Assembly (NCBI GenBank): GCA_018806985.1
Contig: JADANN010000026.1
Span: 124,001-188,000, forward strand
DNA length: 64,000 bases
Direction of reading: 5' to 3'
Source: Angiostrongylus vasorum
Lineage: Eukaryota; Nematoda; Chromadorea; Rhabditida; Metastrongylidae
Part shown: piece after piece, positions 1 through 10,288 of the stretch
Position numbering within the stretch: position 1 is the stretch's first letter
Layout: every line of letters begins with the position of its first letter
Notes under the pieces: generated by a model
Seen by the model: only the letters and a program-made list of their open reading frames with translations
The model's database searches: none
What the model was told of the DNA's origin: nothing
Position numbers and translations under genes: made by a program

Positions 1-40
1 ATACGATATAAAACGACTTCATCAAGTATTAAAAAGACAC

Positions 41-641
41 CTGATGTCGCTCCCGTAACAGCGAACACTTTCGTAGAAAGATCGACATCCAAACCAACTG
101 CAATTTGCTGGAGATGTGGAGCACGTCTGAGCCATAGCAATATTCCAACAAATCCTACCAAAACCGTCGCGAGTGAAACCCACAGTGGAACGCTCTTAAA
201 GCAAGTAATGTTAACTACATTAAGCACTGTAGTGAAAAGGTACATTTAGTCTGTTTGAACTGCAAAGTGGTTAAATGATTAGCTATGCTGTATGTGACAT
301 TTACAACTTCACAACGAAACAATTTGGAAGAAAAAATTCTCGCATAAGTATACATGAATCATTTCTTTTTCGACATGGCCAGATGGAACGTAAGATTTAA
401 GAAACCGGTTGAAAGGTTATGAAATCCATGCACGCCACATAAAATAGGATGTGCAGCTTATGAATAAAATAAAATTACGTATTCATGACAGTAAGAATCT
501 TGCGAAGTTTGTTTTCACTGGAATGCACGCAACATGCCTCACTGGTCATTCTGTTTTACCAAGAATATTATATCGGAAAATATGAAAACTCCTCACCTGA
601 TAATGTAGATAGTGCTGTACGGTGGCCACCACTGAGTCCAT
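41..641 (-). CDS. Short-chain dehydrogenase/reductase, N-terminal two exons (partial gene)
   Basis: Two exons on the minus strand join in phase 0. Exon 1 is 641-597, starting MDSVVATVQHYLHYQ, with donor CAG|GTGAGG. Exon 2 is 194-41, with acceptor TTTAAG|AGC and donor ATCAG|GTGTCT, ending in phase 1. Exon 2 encodes a hydrophobic segment (VPLWVSLATVLVGFVGILLWL) that should anchor the protein in a membrane. It is followed by KVFAVTGATSG, the start of the Rossmann dinucleotide-binding motif TGxxxGxG of the SDR family. The intron splits this motif, so the next exon, left of base 1, should supply the remaining glycine. The layout resembles retinol-dehydrogenase or 17-beta-hydroxysteroid-dehydrogenase-type SDRs that act at the ER or a mitochondrial membrane using NAD(P). 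The subfamily cannot be named without the catalytic YxxxK exon. A second acceptor at about 232 keeps exon 2 open but does not match the phase of exon 1. Confidence 0.66.
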
Positions 642-644
642 TTT

Positions 645-2440
645 AGGCCTGAATTTCTACTAAACTGACTATCGATCATCAAGTCCTTATAATTTTCATG
701 GGCGATATGAGGTTGCTTATCACAACATACATTGGCTGCTGTGAAGTCGTTTTTGAAAACCAAAATTTTGGCTTGCTGAGAGCACAGGAACGATGCGTAT
801 TGGCAACGTAGTAAAGCTGCCTTATATCTAATGCTATACGATTTTAGAACACAAAGCGCGAGAATTAAAAACCACAAGAAGTCACACAACAATGAAGAAG
901 TTGAAAAGTGAACAATTTCTGAAAAGGCTGTATTCCTAGATTCTTCTCTAAAAGGACAATTATTACTATTTAGTCATGTAAAATAAGGTCTACAGATGAA
1001 CGGTTCTACGTTAAGCAGTTTCTCTCAAGCCAATTTCTTGTCTCATAATTCAGTTTTTTCAGTAAATGTGTCAAAATATCCTTTGGGTTTCATGAAAAAC
1101 ATGCAGAAAGAGACACTTGACTTGTGTACATCGAATGTCACTGAATAACTGCAGAGATGGAGGAGTGTGAAGAGATGAAATGTGATGACAGAATTTTTGA
1201 CGTAGAACGTCGAACAAGGACATTGACTAATTAGAACGCTGTGTGTGTAGGATAAATAGATTCGTAAAGTAAACGGTGATAATCAAGTTAGATGACGTTG
1301 AAGAATGCTGAGGAGTTGCAAAGCACGGGGAGGATCGAAAACGAAAGCACTTGAGAGCGCGAATAAAACCAACGATCATGTGACATTTCACACGGCATTT
1401 ACACAGACGATGCAGTACCTCGCATCTCAGAAATAACTTCAAGTCTTGTTGACAATGCGACACTTTTCTTTCGCCACACCATGCAGTAAGCGATGCTTGC
1501 TTTTTTGAAATAGCTGCCAACACAGTCTCTATGAGCAGAAATCAAAATCATCACAGATAATGCTATTGGTACAGCAGGACGCAAGCACCTAGGCAGATTG
1601 CTAGGAAGAATTGGTTCACTAATCAGTACCTGTCCTCGTATAGTGCTCATGAATTTAGCAGAAGTTGAAACAGTTACAAGATCGATGTAATATGCTGTAT
1701 TAGCACGCCAATAACGACTAAGGCACATAAGTAGGGTGCAGACTGTCCACCAGCATTGCCGCTGATGGTATTGATTGACGACACGAGATCACAGAAGCAA
1801 TATCAGTAAGAACAAATATTCAACACATACAGAACATGTAGTAATATAGAGAGAAATGAAATATTCATTGGGAAAGATATGACTAACATAGGAACAGTAT
1901 GATAACATAATAAGACAAAGAGTAGTGAAGTAAACAACGATCTCCGTACTGGAATTTGTTTAAATACCTTAGTTTTTTTCATATGAAATGGAAAGAAAGT
2001 CTGCTGATGATATTCGCTTGATGCGAACGTTGATGAAATGACAGCTTCTCATTTATTTTCTTGTTATGATGCATTACGTCTAACACCACTTTCGTTCTTG
2101 ATTGTGATGAATTCTCCTCGTGCGCACAATATTCAGCTTTTTTCATGCATACATTGTTTTTTCTCAATACGTGGAGCACTGCTAGCCGTTAGATAACTAT
2201 TGATTAATATATTCAAAGACTGAGTTTCGGATTTAGAGTCGTTCCATACAAAGTTGTACATGGGAGATTCACAAAATAGCCAGCTTCTTCTGTTTTACAC
2301 AAGCGCTACTTCAAATGCCATCCAAGTAAACACAATGCATATTGGTAGCTTTAACAACTAGTAGCCAGTAATAGTTTGAATGCTAGATAGCAATTTACAA
2401 GATTTCTCCAATGCTGCTTAGGAAACTCCCTCTTCACATT
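645..2440. other. Intergenic stretch upstream of the SDR gene, no assigned gene
   Basis: This holds the presumed promoter of the SDR gene, though no core promoter element stands out. The only open stretch is a minus-strand frame at 1728-1399 (109 codons) with one hydrophobic run near VPIALSVMILIS. It has no recognisable domain and no clear splice sites, so I do not call it a gene. No element of the repeat families found elsewhere in the window is evident here. Confidence 0.5.
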
Positions 2441-2720
2441 TCAACAACTTTTTTATTACCTCTTCATATTCTTTTTTTAGCAAATACGAGGTTTTATTAT
2501 TTCTTTATTTACGCACAAGCTGACGTTTCGGCAGGTTTCGCCTTCCTAAGAGCCTGGAAAGGTCAAGTTGACTGCAATCTAGTCAGCTTAACACTTCCAT
2601 AACCAAACAGAGAAAACATTAAACCAAGATTTCAATCACATTAAACACAGGATAGCTTCTTCACACAATCACCGCTTTTTGTGAGTCTTCTACTGAATAT
2701 GTCACGTGGAGACCAAGCTA
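2440..2720 (-). mobile_element. Penelope-like element 3'-terminal fragment with degenerate hammerhead core
   Basis: Read on the minus strand, this stretch is clearly homologous to the region at 43730-43910. Shared blocks include AATCTTGGTTTAA, TTTGGTTATGGAAGTGTT, TCAACTTGACCTTT and the motif ending GCCGAAACGTCAGCTTGTGC. The hammerhead core reads CTTAGGA where CTGANGA is required, so the essential G5 is lost. Stem II (AGGCGAAACCTGCC) is also imperfect. No coding part of the element remains. Confidence 0.6.
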
Positions 2721-3250
2721 ATAACAGAAAGTCGGTCGTGGGAGTCTTTTTGTTTTTTTTTCTGGGTAATTTTGATCATATTTTCATTCTCCCGCCGATT
2801 CATTAGACTTTCATTGTCGATCGAATGAGTCATCACGAAAATCGCTGCCATGCCTGGAGAATTCTAGCTGTAAGCCAGCAAACCCCTCAAGTGAAAGTGA
2901 ATGGCCGCGGGGAGACTTGAGGAGTTAGGGAGAGGTGGTCAAGCCCTCCCCGAACGCACATGTTTGTGAGATGACAAATATCGAATTCAACAAATGATTG
3001 GGTCCACGCGTAATGTGATGATGTTCCATCTTGGTAAAGAACTACTACTAAGTACTTAGTCATTTCTGTTTAACACAAAATGTTCACAACTTAACGATTT
3101 GAATCACGCTGTAATGTACACTAGGAGATTCTCATTTGGTTCATCCTATTACTCTCCATTTCACACCTTTAATAAGAAGTCGGTCAGTATTTACAAAATG
3201 TAACTCAACAAGCTGAAAGTGACCAGTCTGTACGAACATAACATCGCAAC
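2720..3250. other. Unassigned intergenic sequence
   Basis: No open frame with a recognisable domain was found. A GC-rich island at about 2880-2965 (CCGCGGGGAGACTTGAGGAG) differs in composition from its surroundings. It does not match a known tRNA or rRNA and is not repeated elsewhere in the window. Confidence 0.4.
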
Positions 3251-3254
3251 ACTT

Positions 3255-3480
3255 TACCTCGAAAGGATGGAAGGATAAAGCTATCGCCGTTGATCAATAT
3301 CAGAGGGTTGCCGCTCATTCCACTTTATTAGGCATCGTTAGAAGTGAGTGATTACATATCTTGCCTTCATAACCACTCACAATGACTTGTCGATGTACCA
3401 ACTCAGTGCTGAGTACTGCTATCTCACCAGACAAGTTTGGCACAAAATTGCCGACCCTTGGGGATCGAGTTAACAAGCAC
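3255..3480 (-). repeat. SINE-like repeat family B, degenerate copy
   Basis: Minus-strand homology to the family B consensus visible at 54906-55170. From the plus-strand view it runs tail to head: GGATAAAGCT, GTTGATCAA, the ATTCCACTTTATTAGGCATCGT block, then CCAGACAAGTTTGG and GGGGATCGA (B-box-like). It is more diverged than the copies at 19 kb and 56 kb. Confidence 0.55.
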
Positions 3481-3489
3481 ATGTGTATT

Positions 3490-3920
3490 CCAGTGCTCTA
3501 GACAATCCTAAGCATCGTTGCCGTAAGAAAACAAAGTGCATGAATATGATACTAAAAGTTACCTAAGACTTGTTTTTTGTCCATGCTACTCATTCGAGTC
3601 TTGAAATGGTTCTCAGGTTTTCCACATGAGCTTAGGCTAAGGCTCAATTTCTTTCTGCAGAGTATTTCGTCATTTGTTAACTGAACAATTTCCGAGAGTT
3701 ACTCATGATGCTCAAATGTGAATCAATGAATATGTGTTCGTCGTTACCTTAATCATCTTGAGGCACATGTGAGAAACATTGCATCACCTGGTCGACAGAT
3801 GTGATGCTTGGTGGAATTTGTGTAAAATAACACACATAGGGTGAACTTGATAATTGATCTACTGCCATAGAAACGAATCCATTAGAAATGTGTCGTTTTC
3901 CTTTTCAGCAATCGTGAGGC
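3490..3920. other. Unassigned intergenic sequence
   Basis: AT-rich sequence with stops in all frames and no recognisable element. It separates the SINE-B copy from the Penelope-like cluster. Confidence 0.4.
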
Positions 3921-3949
3921 TGTTATTCAGCCCACGTTTACTTCCTTAC

Positions 3950-4030
3950 AAAATAACACATACAATACAACGGTAGCTGACGTTTCGGCAGCATCGGTTT
4001 TTCTTCGGAGCCTGGAAGGGTACATTGATG
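3950..4030 (-). mobile_element. Penelope-like terminal motif, degenerate hammerhead, inverted relative to the next copy
   Basis: On the minus strand this reads CCAGGCT, CCGAAGA, a diverged stem II, then GAAACGTCAGCTACC. This is the same order as the intact motif at 4949-4984. T4 of the CUGANGA core is replaced by C, which should inactivate cleavage. It faces the opposite way to the GIY-YIG fragment beginning at 4269, so the two terminal motifs bracket the element in inverted orientation. Inverted terminal repeats of this kind are known in Penelope-like elements. Confidence 0.55.
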
Positions 4031-4268
4031 CGTAATTTGCTTGGTCAAAAGCTTCAACAGCACAAACAGAAAGATGATATCTGAACGATAATTACACTGC
4101 TAACGGTTTCTCGAAAAGCCAAGTTTCTTACCTGCCTTTCACCGCGGCACAACAACCACTCAAAGTCGCATATGGTTGATGACTGCACCACCCAACATTA
4201 AAAATAAATTAAAATAAGGTAAGCTACCCTTCATATCAAATGAAATAAGTTACGCCATTAAGAGATGC

Positions 4269-4754
4269 TTGAGAAAAAGTGGTCATGAAATTTATATAAC
4301 GATTATTGACATCCCACCCAAGACGCTACGCCTTCAGTTAGTTCGCAACTGTCTCTATGATCGTTTGTGCAGCTCAGAATACTGTATGATCTGTCCTAAC
4401 GGAAGAGAAGGGGATTGCATGAGTTCAGGTATAATATACTTGATCTCGTGTAACGCATGCGGTGAGGAATATTTTGGGGAAACGGGTAGACCACTTTGTG
4501 TCCGCATAAAAGAACATCTATATGGAAAAGTTAAAATTCGTCAAAACACTCCTCTAGGTACGCATAGGGCACAAGAGCACAACGGCGATGATTTTGAAGT
4601 GACTGTACGGGTCCCAGCACAGGAGTCGAGAACACCAACGCGCAAAACTCTTGAAGCGTTTTGAATAAATTTCAAAAGCCCAAAGATGAACCGGAAAGAC
4701 GAATGCCTCACTATCACACGTGAGCTGGTGCCTTATTTCAAAATGATATTTTGA
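4269..4754 (+). pseudogene. Penelope-like element C-terminal GIY-YIG endonuclease fragment, copy 1
   Basis: The frame opens at 4269 and reads GIIYLISCNACGEEYFGETG, with the downstream RIKEH segment. This is the GIY-YIG nuclease fold used by Penelope-like retroelements to nick target DNA. A cysteine-rich stretch precedes it (CMICPNGREGDC). The second half of GIY-YIG reads YFG. The frame stops at a TGA at 4662-4664, exactly where paralogous copies have a tryptophan (FWIN). Reading through gives the usual C-terminus up to a second TGA at 4752-4754. A single TGG to TGA change therefore explains the stop. The upstream reverse transcriptase domain is absent, so this is a 5'-truncated, dead copy. 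A well-formed hammerhead motif follows about 190 bp downstream. Confidence 0.8.
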
Positions 4755-4942
4755 CCCCGGGGTGTGTCGTGCTCGCGCCCCCCAAGTGAACAACGCGTGG
4801 GCCAGTCCCACTCGTAACATCACGGTGAGTAGCCTTTCAGTTTGACCGTAGCATCCTAACCCACCATCTATTTAAAACTTTGATCTTCATTAATACTTTA
4901 GCCTTTTCCCCCGAATAATTAAAGTATTCTAGTATAAAAATA

Positions 4943-4984
4943 CGTCCAGGCTCTGAGGAAGGCGAAATCGCCGAAACGTCAGCC
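4943..4984 (+). ncRNA. Candidate type I hammerhead ribozyme of a Penelope-like element
   Basis: All core positions are present: CTGAGGA at 4953-4959 (C3 U4 G5 A6 N7 G8 A9), GAAA at 4973-4976 and GTC at 4978-4980. Between them GGCGA (4961-4965) pairs with TCGCC (4968-4972) to form stem II. GGCT (4949-4952) pairs perfectly with AGCC (4981-4984) to form stem I. Stem III is minimal (A15.1-C15.2 next to G16.2-U16.1), as reported for Penelope-like element hammerheads. Cleavage is predicted after C4980. That Penelope-like elements carry such ribozymes is established. Activity of this copy is inferred, and minimal forms may need to act as dimers. Confidence 0.72.
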
Positions 4985-4999
4985 ATCGACCAACAGTAC

Positions 5000-5400
5000 C
5001 ATCAACAACGACAACGACAACGAAGACTTATGCCAACCTCGCCTTAGCTAAGGAAGATCAGTTTATAAGATCATATAAATAAATATGGTCGAAACACATT
5101 CTCACAAGCGCCCTCTTTGGGCGTGAAGGGTGGGAAGAAAGGAGATGAACCAGGATGTTTTTTCACTTGGCTTTCGGTACAATGGCACACACACAAACAG
5201 GGCGCTTGTGAGAAACATGTTTTAAACAACCACCTCTGTGTGCGCAAATAGGGTAGCAAAGGTAGAATCGCGCGACTTGGCTCGGTAAATAGCGATCTCC
5301 AGTGCCAACGAAATAGTAATCCCACGAGATTATTTTAGAAGGAGAGCGACGCCTCAAAACGAACGGTTTGGCTTTAGCAAAATTCCATTTATGTTGCTCT
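5000..5400 (+). mobile_element. Linker between tandem Penelope-like copies
   Basis: Sequence after the hammerhead (CCAACCTCGCCTTAGCTAAG) matches, in diverged form, the block that follows the motif in the other copies. It is then followed by about 300 bp that I cannot assign. It contains no gene. The direct order of GIY-YIG, hammerhead, spacer and GIY-YIG suggests a tandem arrangement or two nested insertions of one family. Confidence 0.4.
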
Positions 5401-5404
5401 TTAT

Positions 5405-5790
5405 TAGCGACGAAATAAGTGTAGCGATAAAGTGATGCTTAAGAAAGGCAGATCTAGAGGAATAGGTAGCGATAGCTGAAGTACCACTGGATACTCTACG
5501 GCGACAGTTAGTTCGTTACGGCCTATATGACGGTATATGTGAAACCCAAAGTTGCGCAATTTGCCCTTACGGCAGGGACGGTGACTGCATGAGTTCAGGT
5601 AGCACATACCTAATCTCTTGTAGCACTTGCGGTGATGAATGCCTTGGCGAAACGGGCAGACCACTATGTATTCGTATAAAAAGAGCATCTAGATGGCAAA
5701 CAAAGAGTAAGACAAGATACGCCACTAGGGACGCGTAGGATACAAAAGCAGTGCGGAGACGATTTTGATATAAAAGTCGTTATACTCACA
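5405..5790 (+). pseudogene. Penelope-like GIY-YIG endonuclease fragment, copy 2
   Basis: A second, more decayed copy lies in direct orientation to copy 1. From 5481 it reads VPLDTLRRQLVR, then GRDGDCMSSGSTYLISC and ETGRPLCIRIK. Here the Ile of GIY is Thr (GSTYLISC) and the YIG position reads CLG, so both signature halves are damaged. A frameshift follows RIK, and no clear continuation is seen past about 5790. It has the same cysteine-rich lead-in as copy 1. Confidence 0.7.
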
Positions 5791-6184
5791 ACGATTTCGA
5801 CTTCTACATCGTCCTTTAGCGGTCGGCTACTTTTTTCATTCCTATTTTCGTTTCTGATTTCGGTTTTAACATCTCTCCGAATCAATTAGAAGGAAGACCG
5901 AGCGAAGGATTCGTCTCCGAAAACACACCTCGCTCTGATCCACATCGTGGTGAAGACCTGGATACGCCCCTTGCAAGGTTAAGTCAGGAATCCAGGGAGG
6001 ACCAAGTTGCACAGCCAACAATAGACCAGCCTCAGTACCCCACACACCGTGTGCTCCCGTCTATGACGTCAGGCGGTGAGACGACCAGTGAGAGGCCACA
6101 AAATCTCATAATGCGCAGAACGTCAATGGAACCGGATCTGATGAACACACTCATGACACGCCATGGAGAATGTTTCTTACTCTG

Positions 6185-6930
6185 CGCATATAATGCCCTG
6201 AACGCTCTCCACAAAAGAGCCGATCTTCACACCCTTCTTGAAGCCGCTGATCGCATCAAATTTCGTGTGATTTAAGTACAAGAAACAAAAATAAAGAAGA
6301 CCGACATACGCCAACTAAACAACGGGACCCTTGCGATCCGTGGAGAAAAGGTCCTGTCACGAAATGTCGGCGACGTAGGTTTTGTCGTCCACCCCCTCCA
6401 TTGTCCATCTTGTCGACTCATACGAAATCCTTTCCCCTCGCCTAACTGTCTTCCGCCTTCAACTGTCGCATCATTAGAAAATCACTATTATCAACTGCTA
6501 CTCGCCGACCGACTCAGCTGATGAGTACGAATTAAATGCGTTCTACTATCAGATGGAGGAACTCATCCGCAATGGTAAAGCATACCATAAAGTTGTTGTC
6601 GGAGACTTCAACGCCAAAATAGGAAAGGCCAACGAAAGCGAATACAAGATCGAAAATTTTGGATTAGGAGAAAGAAATGAGAATGGAAGCCGTCTCGCAG
6701 AACTCCTGTCCGCAGCACGTCTCTTCCATGGAAAGTCGTTTTTCCAGAAGAAAGAAAGCCGCCGCTGGACAAGGGAGTCGCCAAGCGGCATGACTCATGC
6801 GGAGACCGACCACATTTTGATAAACAGAAGATGATGCCTACTTGACACATCGGTAATCCGGTCGTTCTCTACTTGTTCCGACCACCGCCTTCTGCGCGCG
6901 AAGATTCAATTCAGCCTTAAACTGGATTCA
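6185..6930 (+). pseudogene. RTE-a endonuclease domain remnant
   Basis: Apurinic/apyrimidinic-like endonuclease (exonuclease-endonuclease-phosphatase superfamily) that nicks target DNA for target-primed reverse transcription. Recognisable pieces are QETK (the glutamate metal ligand), [11 protein letters not shown] (catalytic Asp and Asn) and SDHRLL (catalytic Asp-His). They occur in different frames or are separated by stops at about 6273 and 6520. The longest open piece is 6553-6834. Confidence 0.75.
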
Positions 6931-7299
6931 CTTTATTTAACACGAGAAAAAAAGTCTAGCTGTATGCAACGAGAACATTCTCAACGAAATCCTAGCCGAA
7001 CGTGAATGGCAGATTAAAGAAGCCCAGACAGAAGAGTAGGAGCTGCTTGTCGAAGAACTGAAAAGCTGTGCCGAATTCGCCTCACTTCCTCAAGCAAGAA
7101 GATCGGATCGTATCTCCACCACTAATAAGGAGTTGTTCGAAAAGAGAACGAAACTGAAGCTTGATCCTACTGCAACACGTTTGACATGGCGAGTAATAAA
7201 TGCCAGCTGCAGAATAGCTTTGCAGGAAGATCTACAACGGTACAAGCAGTAGAAACTACTTAAAGCAGCAGAAAAAAGAAGCAGTCTGATTTCCGCTGT

Positions 7300-8500
7300 C
7301 AGCCCTGATGAACGAAGATGGGATCGTCAATACTTCCCGCCCCTAATATGGAATCAGTAGCGGAAACGTTCTACACCAACCTTTTCCGTTCCACAATCCC
7401 CCGTCCCGAACCCTAATATCTCCGCTGGAGAAAAACCACCTGGAATTCTTCCGTCGGAGGTTCGAGTTGCGATAGAAAGCATGAAAAGAGGTGCAGCTCC
7501 ATGACCCGATAATGTCACCGCCGACTTCCTTGGAGCTGGAAGCCACAATTTACATTCACTTCTCGTAAATCATATGACAGCCTACCTTCAAAAGGAAAAA
7601 AATCCCGGACCAGTGGAGGACGTCGCGCACGGTCATCCTGCCCAAGAAGGGGAGACCGAAGGGATCTTCGTGAGTATCGTCCCATATGTTTGTTTAGTGT
7701 ACTCAACCAGCTCCTCACGAAGATTATCCTCTTGCGCATATTAAGGACATTGGGTGAGGCGCAACCAGTCGAACAAAGAGCATTTCGGAAAGGATTTTGC
7801 TGTATGGACCACATCCAAATCGTGTCCAGGGTCATCGAAGTTTGTCGGGAACACCACCTGCCTCTAGTCCTAACCTTTGTCGACTATGAAAAAAGCGTTG
7901 GACAGTGTCGAAACGAATGCAATCCTGTCAGCGCTCGTCGACCAAGGAGTGGACCCGTCCTACATAAGAACTTTGTGCGACTGTTATCGGAACTGCACTA
8001 CAAATACAGCTTTTCCATCGACCTCTGACCATACCCATAGGAAAAGGGGTTCGATAGGGCGACATAATATCGCCAAAGCTATTCAGTGCCGCACTGCAGT
8101 GGATAAAGAAGTTACTCGATTGGGATGAGAAAGGCATACGTATTGATGGAAAATTCCTATCCAACCTTCATTTCGCCGATGACATTGTCATCTTTTCAAG
8201 AAGTACTAGCGGAGCAGAGATGATGATCAACGAGCTCAACTAGGCGGGGAAAAAACATTGGACTTCGCATAGATAGAAAGAAGACCCAGTTCATGAAAAA
8301 ATCCATGGTGCTAAGGCGGGAAAAAATTGAATTAGGTGGCTCTCTCACTGCAGAGACTACCTCGTTCGTATACCATGGGCGATCAATGAACATGGAAAAC
8401 AACACGGAGGAAGAAATAGATAGAAGAAGGAGGGCAGCTTGGGCCGCATTCGGGCTTCTCAAGGAGCCACCGACCAACTGAAGGACTAGAAAATCCACGC
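7300..8500 (+). pseudogene. RTE-a reverse transcriptase domain remnant
   Basis: The palm and fingers motifs survive in fragments: LLTKIILLRILRTLGE near 7715, VDYEKSVGQ near 7880 (the DLKKAFDS-type motif A, with the Asp kept) and FADDIVIF near 8170 (motif C intact). Frameshifts between 7880 and 8130 break the chain. The 16.0 kb copy aligns from about 7390 onward. Confidence 0.75.
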
Positions 8501-9049
8501 TTATCTCTTCGATTCTACGGTCCTCCCAGCGCTCTGTTATGCTGCAGAGACGTGGCTTGATACTTCAACCACGTCAAGAATGTTTCGCACTACTCACAGA
8601 GCGCTTGAGCGATGTCTTCTGAAATATAACCGGCACCCTCAATGTCTAGCCGGAATGCTATGCTCTGACCTTCGAAATCTGCCAGATCTTCGAGATCCAG
8701 GAAAATATACATCGATAGCGAAACATAGATGAGCCGGCCACATAATGAGAAAAACGGACGACAGATGGACGAAAAGAACAGTAGAGTGGACACCAAGAGA
8801 ATTCAAGCGTCCTCCAGGACGACCACCAACACGTTGGGCGGACGTGTTCGGAAACAAAGTTAATCAGCTGTACCGGCAGCTGCAGTTGTTTTACAGATCA
8901 CGGTATGAGACTCGCACGCGCTTCCATGCTCGAACGAAACCACCACCATGGACTACGATTGCTAGAGAAAGGAACGAATGGCATGTGTGCTGTGGTCTGC
9001 ACAACTCGTGAAGACGGACCGTCCAACTATCCAAGTATCCCCACAGTGG

Positions 9050-9215
9050 ATCCCAAATACTAACGCGCAAACTTCTTGAGGCTTTTTGGATAAATGCCAA
9101 GAATCCATGAACGATATCTCAAAATTTGTTTTCATTACATCAAAGGCGAAGACGTCGAAACGTTAGCTGGAATAAATACGTTTATCAACCTCGTATAAGC
9201 TCAGCAGTTTAAAAA
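9050..9215 (+). mobile_element. Penelope-like 3' fragment joined to the RTE-a end
   Basis: Directly after the RTE-a tail the plus strand reads LTRKLLEAFWINAKNP, the C-terminus of the same GIY-YIG protein family as at 4269 but with the tryptophan intact. It is followed by GGCGAAGACGTCGAAACGTTAGC, a hammerhead remnant lacking the CTGANGA half. The block TATCAACCTCGTATAAGCTC then matches the 55.2 kb copy. RTE-a apparently inserted into, or recombined with, an older Penelope-like element. Confidence 0.62.
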
Positions 9216-9574
9216 CATGTTGACTATTCTCGGCAGTGTTCTAAAATTTAAGCAAGATAATCTTTGAGGAATAACAGTGACGACTTTTCGGCAAATATAA
9301 ATTCGATTACACCAGCACATAAAGCAAATTGGAAAAATCTCATAGTCAAGAACAACACGAACAAGACTTTTTAATTCTACTGCTGTCTAACAGAATTCAC
9401 TTTATAGCGATTATGATCAGACTAGTCGTTGAGCAAAAATGTGGAATAACGCTTTATATTTCAACCAACTTTACGTCGTTGTTTTCTATAACTGCAAGAA
9501 ACACACCATTCAAAATAAAAGGATGCGTGATTGAGATGTGCACGTAAACAAGCCCATTTGTAAAAAGTGCTTAA

Positions 9575-10288
9575 TTTTACTCACATACTGTTCGATATCA
9601 TCGTATCCGACTCCAACCAGCTCACTTCCAAACTCAACGACGCCCTTCCACAGAGAAGTTCTTCCAAAAACCAGCCTCTCGTGTTTTAGCCTTTCAAGGG
9701 ATCCGCTGAGAACTCAATCAGATTTGAAAAGCTCCAGAGGTGAAAAGAACGGGTCTTCATCAGGATTGTGAGCAAGGGTAATGGCTAGACACAGGTACAT
9801 CCACCATGTTCCCTCCGGTTTTAATGGTACTAGCCCATTAACACCAGTGGCGATGGGCCCCGGCATTCATGTTGGACTTAACCACCAGATGGTCGTCCAC
9901 TTCCGCTCCGCTCGTGGTGGCGCCGACTTCAATCCACTTGATACCTGAAGGCTGGACTTTAATAAATTCGGACAAATCGGCACCGATTTCCCTATTTGGG
10001 AAAGGTTCATTGCCTTTGAAAGCAGACAGTACAAAGACCTGTGGGTCCATCACATCGAGAAAGCATCGACGTGGGCCTCCTAGTCCGGCAGAGTTGATAT
10101 CAAACCACTCCGTTTGACGGGTTGTGCCCAATTGGGCCACACTAGTCATTGCATTGCTAGCGAGGACCTTGGTGAACTGGTTCCGCCTCATGGATAGCCT
10201 CATCAACGGATTCATAAGGTTGAGATCTCTCATTGCAGATTCTCTCATGGGGCTCGTTATACGTAGAACCTCGAACTCGACCTGTGGC
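9575..10288 (-). pseudogene. Unrecognised ORF, left arm of a head-to-head inverted duplication
   Basis: Read on the minus strand from about 10288 this encodes segments such as MRESAMRDLNLMNPLMR, TEWFDINSAGLGGPRR, SEFIKVQPSGIKW and TSGAEVDDHLVVK. It then reaches a TAA just before the sequence diverges from the other arm at about 9838. The C-terminal block (FGRTSLWKGVVEFGSELVG, YDDIEQYV) resumes at about 9680 after some 155 bp absent from the right arm. That extra piece is an insertion here or a deletion there. I do not recognise the family. No signal peptide or clear transmembrane segment is seen. The stop and interruption suggest this arm is dead. Confidence 0.55.

Larger units (their letters stand above)
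5890..9050 (+). mobile_element. RTE-type LINE, near full-length but broken (RTE-a copy 1)
   Basis: Non-LTR retrotransposon with apurinic endonuclease, reverse transcriptase and the short C-terminal tail in order, all on the plus strand. The endonuclease runs about 6185-6900: VQETK at its start, GDFNAKIG near 6600, [13 protein letters not shown] near 6795 and SDHRLLRAK near 6880. The RT runs about 7300-8500, with LHFADDIVIFS near 8165 carrying the catalytic FADD. The tail has RPPGRPPTRW near 8815 and ARERNEWHVCCG before a TGA at 9009. Many frameshifts and stops (for example TAG at 7038) make it inactive. An upstream in-frame segment (6051-6180) may be the N-terminal extension. The 3' end, AAGACGGACCGTCC, is shared with repeat family C. 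Confidence 0.85.

Noticed and set aside
1399..1728. 109-codon minus frame with a hydrophobic run
   Set aside because: No domain, no supporting splice sites and no partner exons; likely chance.
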